Origin: a bacterium
GTDB taxonomy: Bacteria; Bacteroidota; Bacteroidia; Cytophagales; Cyclobacteriaceae
Length of the DNA stretch: 64,000 bases
Direction: 5' to 3'
NCBI GenBank assembly: GCA_024743255.1
Contig: JANSWY010000023.1
Span: 1-64,000 of the forward strand
The position numbers were made by a program, and so were the translations under genes. This document shows positions 9,886 to 16,788 of this stretch, in pieces. Each line of letters starts with the position of its first letter. Position 1 is the stretch's first letter. The notes below the pieces were generated by a model. That model had not been told where the DNA came from. It did not search any database and worked only from the letters and a program-made list of their open reading frames with translations.

Positions 9886-10569
9886 ATGAAATTAATACTC
9901 CCTCTTTTTACAATGGTTGGTTTAATTGCATTAACAGCCATATCTCCATTCAATACCAGAACATTTAAAGAATTTGAATACAAAGGCAAATCCCTAAGAT
10001 ATGGAATACAACTACCCAATGACTTTGACCCTGACAAAACTTATCCTGTAATAATTGGCCCATCAGAATTACAAGGTAAGGGTGATCAATGTTATTATTG
10101 GAGAGGTGTTGCGGACACAAACGGCTGGATTCTGATTGATTATTCCATTTACAATGGCCCTAGAAAAAAGGAAGAGATAAAGGCACTAATGGAGTATCTT
10201 AAAAAGGAATATAATGTTGAAAACAACAAGTTCCATGCTGTGTGCTTTAGCGCAAACAGTGCAATGATTTTTGATTTGGTTATGGCCATTCCAGAATATT
10301 TTGAAGGCATAACAGGCATGGCAGGAAATCCCAGAACTACCGATGTGGAACAACTTAAATCTCTAAAGGGTGTTAATGTACAGTTTGTTGTAGGCGATAG
10401 AGATAATTATTGGATGAAAGCAGCCCAAAAAAGACACGGTCTGTTGTTACAAGCTGGGGTAAAAAGCTCCCTGGAAATTATTAAAAATGGTGAACATGTA
10501 CTGACTAACCTAATTGGTGAAGGTTTTCTTGAAAGAGCTGATAGGTTAAGAGAAACGAATATAGAATAA
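9886..10569 (+). CDS. Small exported esterase-like alpha/beta hydrolase with atypical nucleophile motif
   Basis: A 227-residue protein with an N-terminal hydrophobic signal or anchor (LFTMVGLIALTAI). The order of motifs suggests an alpha/beta hydrolase of the PHB-depolymerase/dienelactone type: beta strand YPVIIGPSELQGKGDQ, nucleophile elbow CFSANSAMIF near residue 122, acid region FVVGDRDNYW, and a C-terminal His in NGEHVL. The elbow is F-S-A-N-S rather than G-x-S-x-G, so activity is not assured. No recognised substrate. It lies divergent from PPK2 and convergent with the FGE-like gene. Confidence 0.6.
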   Translation: MKLILPLFTMVGLIALTAISPFNTRTFKEFEYKGKSLRYGIQLPNDFDPDKTYPVIIGPSELQGKGDQCYYWRGVADTNGWILIDYSIYNGPRKKEEIKALMEYLKKEYNVENNKFHAVCFSANSAMIFDLVMAIPEYFEGITGMAGNPRTTDVEQLKSLKGVNVQFVVGDRDNYWMKAAQKRHGLLLQAGVKSSLEIIKNGEHVLTNLIGEGFLERADRLRETNIE

Positions 10570-10585
10570 TTTTATTGATTCAAAT

Positions 10586-10618
10586 GCTGGAGAGGAGTTA
10601 TCCGTAACTCCTTCCAGC
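10586..10618. terminator. Strong hairpin between convergent genes, probable bidirectional terminator
   Basis: An inverted repeat pairs GCTGGA..AGGAGTTA with TAACTCCT..CCAGC around a TCCG loop (about 13 pairs with one bulge). It sits in the 63-bp gap between the stops of the esterase-like gene (+) and the FGE-like gene (-). The T-tracts are imperfect on both sides, so termination is inferred from stem strength and position. Confidence 0.6.
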
Positions 10619-10632
10619 AACTTCCATTTATT

Positions 10633-12030
10633 TTAATCTGCTGATCTAACAAACCTGGCCCCATAAGCCTCCTTTCTATTTCCTCCAGCCCAGCCTCCAT
10701 ACCTTCTGTATGCAATTGGACTATATGGATTGAATTCAGTGAAATTCATAGGGTATACATAATATCCACCACCTCTGAAGCCAAAGCCGCCTTTGCTTTT
10801 TACACCTGAAGGCCAATCATCTACATCGGCAAAACCATAGTTATTCAAGTTCCCATCACCGTGTACTCCCTTAAAGCTTCTTCCCTTCTCATGGCCAATT
10901 GTAATGACTCTTTCCCACATACTCCCTGCCAAATCCATAACCCAATAGTAGCTTGCACCATATTTCTCTCTGGTATCATCGCTAAGTTCTGATTCATCAC
11001 TACCATCTTCCATTTCTACATTTCCATTTTGCTGCATATTCCTTTGCATATTCTCATAACTATCAGTCCCCCATGGAAATTGATTTGTGATTGGAGTCTC
11101 AGGGCCTCTTGCTGCTTTTACAAATTCAAGCTCAGTCATTGGTCTCAACCCTGCCCAATCCGCATATGCCATGGCATCATCCCAACTCATGTAGTTGCAT
11201 GGCCTATTAGGGAGTTCAGCAACATAAACATTGTTTTTGATGGAAATTGAGCCTCTGCGATCATAGTAAGTTTTACCAGCAAAGTTTGCCCTGTGATGAC
11301 TTTGTTGTTCGGTCAAAGTATTTAGAAAATCAACATATTGACCTTGTGTTGGCTCGTACTTCATTATATAAAACGGTGAATAACCATTTGGGAATGAAGC
11401 TGGAATTGTTCCTTGTTGATCTCCTTCGTATCCTCTTTTTGTCTTATAGTAAAGTGCATCCTTTTTAGGTGCAATCTCAATCACCTGACCTTCAGATGTT
11501 ATTGAAATAAGTCCAGCTGGCTCTCCTTTTTCATCTGATTTAAACAACCCTCCAAAATCAAGCACGGCATTACCAGGCTCCCCCAAAACAAATTGACCTT
11601 CTGGAACATAAACCATTTCAATTCCAAAAGCCCAGACTTCATTAATGGATTTAGGAGAATATCTAAGTTCTTCTTTATCAATATCAATCTGCAGACTACA
11701 TGATATATCTCCTCTATAATCAGAGGCCGCAGAAATATAAACTCCCAAATTGTCTGATGATGCCTTTATGCTTAATTGGGTATTTGATTCTACCAGCTTT
11801 ATAGCCGAATTAGATATTTTCCAATGAGAAGCCTCCCTTCCTTTACCATCAAGTTTCATGAAAAACCAAACTGCATCGTGATTTCGGTTATTGTTCCATG
11901 CATTCTTCCAACTTACAGGAATAAGAATTGATGAACTATCATTAGAAAATTCAATTTCTCCAATATTTACATCAGTGGATCGGGCAAAAAATGGCACTAT
12001 GAGAAACAGTGCTAAAATTGTATTCTTCAT
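10633..12030 (-). CDS. Secreted SUMF1/FGE-like domain protein, probable pseudoenzyme
   Basis: 465 residues with a signal peptide (MKNTILALFLIVPFFARS). An N-terminal beta-sandwich-like region (about 20-125) is followed by an FGE-sulfatase (SUMF1-like) domain from about 130 to the end. The domain signatures are MVYVPEGQFVLGE, PFYIMKYEPTQGQYVDFLN, CNYMSWDDAMAYADWAGLRP, MTELEFVKAARG and YGARFVR. True formylglycine-generating enzymes need a pair of Cys near the C-terminus; here the equivalent stretch (AYRRYGGWAGGNRKEAYGAR) has none. A binding or structural role, as in GldJ/GldK-type Bacteroidota proteins, is more plausible than sulfatase maturation, and no sulfatase is present in the window. It is the first gene of the protease/thioredoxin cluster described under findings. 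Confidence 0.85.
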   Translation of the reverse strand: MKNTILALFLIVPFFARSTDVNIGEIEFSNDSSSILIPVSWKNAWNNNRNHDAVWFFMKLDGKGREASHWKISNSAIKLVESNTQLSIKASSDNLGVYISAASDYRGDISCSLQIDIDKEELRYSPKSINEVWAFGIEMVYVPEGQFVLGEPGNAVLDFGGLFKSDEKGEPAGLISITSEGQVIEIAPKKDALYYKTKRGYEGDQQGTIPASFPNGYSPFYIMKYEPTQGQYVDFLNTLTEQQSHHRANFAGKTYYDRRGSISIKNNVYVAELPNRPCNYMSWDDAMAYADWAGLRPMTELEFVKAARGPETPITNQFPWGTDSYENMQRNMQQNGNVEMEDGSDESELSDDTREKYGASYYWVMDLAGSMWERVITIGHEKGRSFKGVHGDGNLNNYGFADVDDWPSGVKSKGGFGFRGGGYYVYPMNFTEFNPYSPIAYRRYGGWAGGNRKEAYGARFVRSAD

Positions 12031-12176
12031 TGGTTAAGTTGATTTGTTTAGTTCCTTATACATCTTATCTCTAGCCTAGGTTTCAAGCTGTTCATTTATT
12101 AAGTAATCATCCATTTATTTTTCTGGCACAATATTTGGCTATATCACATTGTTATATAATTAAATACCAATTACTT

Positions 12177-13406
12177 ATGAAAAATTTTGTGATATGCTTG
12201 TCGCTATTTTTTGCGACCCAGATTAGCTATGCCAATACTTCAGGCATAGCATTTAAAAAAATCACTTTTGATGAGGCTACTAAACTGGCTGCTAAAGAAA
12301 ACAAAGTGGTTTTTGTTGACTTCTATGCAGATTGGTGTGGTCCATGCAGGTGGATGGATAAAAATGTATTTGTAGATTCCGGAGTTGGAGATTACTTCAA
12401 TCAAAACTTCATCGCCATTAAGGTAGATACTGATACCAATGCAGAAGCCGCATTAATTTCCAGATTAAATGTAAATGCTATTCCAACATATGGCTTTTTT
12501 AAGCCGGACGGAGAGCTTTTATTGAATCGCTCCGGAGCAATGTCTGTTGATGACTTTCTTCAATTAGCTCAAACTGTTAGAGGCTGGAAAAAGGCACTTA
12601 ATAAAGATGTAGACCTGGGAACTATTGATAATAAGTTTGAAGCCCTACAATTAATAGCTCAAAACGATCCTGAAGAAGCAAACTCGAAGGCCACTGCCTA
12701 CGTCAAATCCCTGGTAGAAAATGACGTAACACTAAAATCTGCAGATCTACAGGATTGGAAGATCATTGCTGAATACCAGGCAAAGAGCTTTTCAGAGGAA
12801 TCCTGGGGTGCACCTATTCCATATGTAGATGATGTTGATTTGAAATTGTTGAAAAATGTAAAGGAAGTTACTTCCTCCAATTGGAACGATTACATGGTCA
12901 ATTACTATCAACAAACATTTGAGTACTTACTCAACTATTGTGTTCAGACCCTGGACACAGATAAGATGAAAGTATTAAATAAACCCAACGCCATATTTCA
13001 ATCTGTGGTAGATAATAAGAAATATCCATTAGCAAGCTACGATGAGTTTAATTGGATGAAATATCATGTAATGGTAGGAAACGATGGATATTTTCTGGAG
13101 AATATAGATTCCTGGCTTAAAAAGTATCATGAAGAGGAAGCAAATTACTATCTGGAGTCAGGTATAACATTGACCTATTACTGTGATACTCCGGCATGTA
13201 ACGATAAGACAGAAAATCTGTTTTTATCATCTATAGAAATTGATGACTCTGATATTGGGAATGTTGTTTTGGGATCATATTATTCTAATACCAATCAACA
13301 TGACAAGCTTGCTCCATTAATTGCGAAAGCAGAGAAGCAATTCAAGGGTAGCGATTATTATTATATGTTCGAAAATTGGAGGACCCAGATATCTAATGAG
13401 CAATAA
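12177..13406 (+). CDS. Periplasmic thioredoxin-fold protein with long C-terminal extension
   Basis: 409 residues from ATG 12177 (signal peptide MKNFVICLSLFFATQISYA); an in-frame start 42 bases upstream would bury the signal. A thioredoxin domain at about 25-140 contains the redox motif WCGPC (Cys54/Cys57) and the cis-Pro in NAIPTYGFF, which indicates a disulfide oxidoreductase in the periplasm. The remaining 270 residues are helical and unrecognised. The N-terminal domain is closely similar to that of the thioredoxin-OmpA protein at 16789-19131 (VDFYAxWCGPCxWMxKNVF in both), so the two are paralogues flanking the protease genes. Transcribed alone on the plus strand. Confidence 0.88.
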   Translation: MKNFVICLSLFFATQISYANTSGIAFKKITFDEATKLAAKENKVVFVDFYADWCGPCRWMDKNVFVDSGVGDYFNQNFIAIKVDTDTNAEAALISRLNVNAIPTYGFFKPDGELLLNRSGAMSVDDFLQLAQTVRGWKKALNKDVDLGTIDNKFEALQLIAQNDPEEANSKATAYVKSLVENDVTLKSADLQDWKIIAEYQAKSFSEESWGAPIPYVDDVDLKLLKNVKEVTSSNWNDYMVNYYQQTFEYLLNYCVQTLDTDKMKVLNKPNAIFQSVVDNKKYPLASYDEFNWMKYHVMVGNDGYFLENIDSWLKKYHEEEANYYLESGITLTYYCDTPACNDKTENLFLSSIEIDDSDIGNVVLGSYYSNTNQHDKLAPLIAKAEKQFKGSDYYYMFENWRTQISNEQ

Positions 13407-13417
13407 TTATTAAATAC

Positions 13418-13453
13418 AAAAGTCCTGATCAGCGGCATCTAACCAGGACTTTT
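13418..13453. terminator. Bidirectional rho-independent terminator
   Basis: AAAAGTCCTG at 13418-13427 pairs perfectly with CAGGACTTTT at 13444-13453 across a 16-base loop. The run of A on the left and T on the right lets it work in both directions. It lies between the convergent thioredoxin gene (stop 13406) and papain-like protease gene (stop 13471). Confidence 0.85.
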
Positions 13454-13470
13454 ATAAATGTCACATATGG

Positions 13471-14949
13471 TTAGTTAACATGTTCAAACTGAACAATCAT
13501 TGCAAAGGCTTTTTTACCACTGCTATTCTGTTTTACTTCAAACTTAATTTCATTTTGATCAAACGTAATGTACTGATGGTTGATCAGTTCTGCCTGAATT
13601 GTGTTTTTCAGTCTTGCAGAAATTGGACCAGTTGAATTACTCAGCTTTCTCTTGATTTCATCAATATCTAGTCGTTCTTTGGAGAAGAATATTAATATGT
13701 AATCCTTACCTGCCTGATCATCCATTTGGAAATAGTGTTCTTCTGATGGTAGTGCTATTTCACTTGAGCTATAATTAAGAGCCGGACTTATCTGATCCAC
13801 TGGGAATAGTTTATTTATGGACTTATCTACAGAACCAGTACCCAACATATAAACAAAAGCAGGCTGCTCACTTTTAAGGAACATTCTCATTTTACTTTGA
13901 GACAGTAATCTTGGTACAACCTTATATGTATATTCACCCTCTGTTGGCTCTTCTGGACCAAACACATTCCAGTTTCTTGTCTTAGCAGCTAATTCTACTT
14001 TAAGGTCCATTTGATCATCCATATCAAATAATCTTAGACTTCCAGCTAAGAGTGGTTCTTCTGGCTCAGGTGGAGAGAACTGCACAAGTTCAAACGCCTG
14101 ATATGTGAACCTTGCAAAATCGTCATATCTTATCCAAACATATCCACTATTACCCCAATTAGCTCCCCAACTATTCTGAACTTCGAATGCTCCACCAAAC
14201 TTGTCATTATCGTAACCAACAACACACATTGCATGTCTACCGTGCTGTCTTCCGTTGGTGCTGGCATTTGGACTTTCTGTTGGGTTCCAAACTCCATATG
14301 TGCTCGGTCTATCAAAAGAATCTGGACAAATCATTGAGATTACTACTGGATTTCCTTCTGAGAGCGATGTTTTTGTTCTTTGAATTTTCAGACTATTACT
14401 GTACATGTCGCTTCCCCAAAGCTTTGTGAACTCCTCTATTCTGTATTTACTAGCTCTATCATCATTACTGTAGTGCATTGGTGCACCCGGACATAACTCT
14501 GATCCACTTGTTACATAAAAATCAGACATTGGAACAGACCCTTTAGATTTTAAGCTAGCGACAACCTGCGCGGTGAATGCTCCACTACAAGTAGAACTAC
14601 TGGCATTTAATCTGTATTGATATGTAGGAGAAAATGCTTTTGTTGTAATGTAACTTCTATCCGACCATCCATTTTTTTGAGATTCCAAAATAGTACGTGC
14701 TGCATAGGCTACAGCCCATCCCGTACATGTACCATACTGCCCCTGACTTTTGGGGAATGGAGCATACTTTTTTAAAGAGAAAGACCTGGGAGCACCTTCA
14801 TAGAAGCTTCTTGTTAGAGGTGCTTTTTGAGGGATTTCATCATATAACTCGTCTGTACCTGGGAGTATTCCTCTTGGGAACTCTTGGGCAAATGTGAATT
14901 GAGACCCTATTAATAGTAGGATGAAAAATATAGATTTTGTCTTATTCAT
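13471..14949 (-). CDS. Secreted papain-like (C1) cysteine peptidase with DUF4384-like C-terminal domain
   Basis: 492 residues with a signal peptide ending FTFAQ. The papain-like domain (about 60-290) has catalytic Cys75 in QGQYGTCTGWA, His near 239 in GRHAMCVVGYD and Asn near 259 in VQNSWGANWGNSGYVWI, in the correct order, so it should be an active peptidase. The C-terminal half (about 330-490; FLKSEQPAFVYML, LIFFSKERLD) resembles DUF4384, a domain often found with bacterial caspases. There is no obvious long propeptide. Its start lies 21 bp after the stop of the caspase gene on the same strand, so the two are almost certainly co-transcribed, and the pairing of a DUF4384-like domain with a caspase supports a shared job. 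Substrate unknown. Confidence 0.88.
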   Translation of the reverse strand: MNKTKSIFFILLLIGSQFTFAQEFPRGILPGTDELYDEIPQKAPLTRSFYEGAPRSFSLKKYAPFPKSQGQYGTCTGWAVAYAARTILESQKNGWSDRSYITTKAFSPTYQYRLNASSSTCSGAFTAQVVASLKSKGSVPMSDFYVTSGSELCPGAPMHYSNDDRASKYRIEEFTKLWGSDMYSNSLKIQRTKTSLSEGNPVVISMICPDSFDRPSTYGVWNPTESPNASTNGRQHGRHAMCVVGYDNDKFGGAFEVQNSWGANWGNSGYVWIRYDDFARFTYQAFELVQFSPPEPEEPLLAGSLRLFDMDDQMDLKVELAAKTRNWNVFGPEEPTEGEYTYKVVPRLLSQSKMRMFLKSEQPAFVYMLGTGSVDKSINKLFPVDQISPALNYSSSEIALPSEEHYFQMDDQAGKDYILIFFSKERLDIDEIKRKLSNSTGPISARLKNTIQAELINHQYITFDQNEIKFEVKQNSSGKKAFAMIVQFEHVN

Positions 14950-14970
14950 TTGGTAGGTGAGTATTAATTT

Positions 14971-16551
14971 CTAAAATTCATTCAAAGCGTTACAAGAATC
15001 CTGATCTCCTTTGTCGCAACCTTTGCGGTACCAGTATTTTGCCATATAGGTATCTTTTTTGGTTCCATAGCCTCCTTTGTAGTTTTCTCCGAGTCTCCTC
15101 ATGGCTTTTGCATAACCCTGATCAGCTGCTTTTTGATACCACTCATTAGCTGTATAATGATCTTTTGTTACTCCATGACCAAAATCATACATGTAACCCA
15201 ATTTATATTGCCCTCTTGGAAGGTCTTTTTCTGCTGCTTTTCTAAACCATTTTATTGCCTCATAATGATCTTGGGAAGTTCCTTCTCCCACTCTATACAT
15301 ATCTCCAAGATTAACCATTGCGTTTTTGCTTCCGTCATTTGCAGCTTTGGTGTACCAGAATACTGCTAGTTCATTATCTTCCTCTACCCCCTGACCTTCG
15401 TCATACATTACTGCTAAATTGTTTTGAGAACTGGAATTGTGTTGTTCAGCAGATTGGGTATACCAATACAAAGCCTTTCTATAATCCTGGGATACACCCA
15501 ATGAATTTTTGAACATATAACCCAAATAAAACTGAGCATTATTTTGGCCCTTTTCTGCTGCACGCATGAACCATGAGTAAGCGGATGAATAATCTTTATC
15601 GTTGTAGTAATCTTTTCCTTTATTGTACCACTCTTTAATTGTTGCTTCTGAATAAGTTACCTCCGGACAACCATTGTTACTAGAAACACCATATTTGTAT
15701 GGACAATCATCATATCTGTCAATAATACCATCATTATCACTATCCACATTTGTATTTGGATTTGGAGAAGGATTTGGTGTTGGTGAATTACCGAAACATA
15801 TCTTATCGAATAACTGACCGTACTTTGCAGGAATTTGGTCCGGGTTATAATTGTATATTTTCTTACTCACATTTCTTACAATATCCTCCAAGCATCCACC
15901 AGTCTCCATTTCTTTCATGAAGTAATCAATATAAGGATTATCATCCCTTACTTTACTGGCCTTTTGTGTGGTGAAAAAGATTTCGGCATTTCGAGGTGCA
16001 CTTACATCTCCAAAGCCATTATCAGATCCAGATCTTTCGCTGCTTGTCCAGTTTTTAACGAAAGGGTTATCACGACAAGCATCCAACACGATTACTTTAG
16101 GAGTATTGGGATCATTTATCTTCTTGAGTACATAGTCAATATTAATAGCATGTACCTCAACATCTTCTTTGCTTCTTGGATTTGCGTCAGTAGGAATAAG
16201 ATAATTATTACCATCTATTTGGAAGCCATGTCCCATATAAAAGATCATAGCAAATTCATACTGTCTGAATCTATCGGAGAAATCACTGATTATACTTACC
16301 ATTCTCATCCGGTTCATATCTCGTCCAACCAGTACATCAAAACCCTGGCTTCTCAGGGAGGCTTCCAATTTTCTGGCACTAGCGATTGGTTGAACAAGAC
16401 TACCACTACTTTCGTATGTGTTGTTAGCCATGATCAAGGCTATCTTGTCTTTCTTAGTTTCGTTCTGAACTGTCCAGTTTCTATAATAATCCTGTGCAGA
16501 CAAGTTCAATGCAGAGTAAATTAAAATTGCAAATAATACGATTGGCTTCAT
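14971..16551 (-). CDS. Secreted caspase-like (C14) peptidase with Sel1 repeats
   Basis: 526 residues from ATG 16551 (signal peptide ending ALNLSAQ); an upstream in-frame TTG is less likely. A caspase p20-like domain (about 35-250) shows KIALIMANNTY, catalytic His108 in FYMGHGF and Cys159 in VLDACRDNPF, so the dyad is intact. A short acidic linker (about 270-295) holds a calcium-binding thrombospondin type 3-like motif (DSDNDGIIDRYDDC). At least five Sel1/TPR-like repeats follow (about 305-515; YxxAxxWxxKAAxxGxxxAxxxLGxMYxxGxG), presumably for protein binding. It heads a two-gene operon with the papain-like protease. Export to the periplasm separates it from the usual cytosolic abortive-infection caspases. 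Confidence 0.9.
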   Translation of the reverse strand: MKPIVLFAILIYSALNLSAQDYYRNWTVQNETKKDKIALIMANNTYESSGSLVQPIASARKLEASLRSQGFDVLVGRDMNRMRMVSIISDFSDRFRQYEFAMIFYMGHGFQIDGNNYLIPTDANPRSKEDVEVHAINIDYVLKKINDPNTPKVIVLDACRDNPFVKNWTSSERSGSDNGFGDVSAPRNAEIFFTTQKASKVRDDNPYIDYFMKEMETGGCLEDIVRNVSKKIYNYNPDQIPAKYGQLFDKICFGNSPTPNPSPNPNTNVDSDNDGIIDRYDDCPYKYGVSSNNGCPEVTYSEATIKEWYNKGKDYYNDKDYSSAYSWFMRAAEKGQNNAQFYLGYMFKNSLGVSQDYRKALYWYTQSAEQHNSSSQNNLAVMYDEGQGVEEDNELAVFWYTKAANDGSKNAMVNLGDMYRVGEGTSQDHYEAIKWFRKAAEKDLPRGQYKLGYMYDFGHGVTKDHYTANEWYQKAADQGYAKAMRRLGENYKGGYGTKKDTYMAKYWYRKGCDKGDQDSCNALNEF

Positions 16552-16594
16552 TTTCAAAGTGATTCTGGTTCTCAATTAACAATACAATTCCTAC

Positions 16595-16613
16595 CATCAA
16601 ATCAAATTTGATG
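16595..16613. promoter_or_regulatory. Short perfect inverted repeat upstream of the caspase operon
   Basis: CATCAAAT at 16595-16602 and ATTTGATG at 16606-16613 form an 8-bp inverted repeat with a CAA spacer, 44 bp upstream of the caspase ATG. No T-tract follows on either strand, so an operator or leader hairpin is likelier than a terminator. No clear -7 element was found beside it. Confidence 0.35.
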
Positions 16614-16788
16614 ACCTATTAATTCCTGATTACAAAATACGATGAGTAGCTGAGTACTTGGAAGAAATCCAATACCCGAAAGTTTGAGTATGTATGTAGT
16701 ATGGACTGGTCACTGGTTAGATTGTATTCCCGTTTCGTTAATTTATAAAATCACGAGTTGAATACAAAGCTCTAGACCAATCCAATTA

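Noticed and set aside
15835-16524. A 229-codon plus-strand open frame
   Set aside because: It is fully antisense to the caspase gene, which has intact catalytic motifs; composition is not protein-like.
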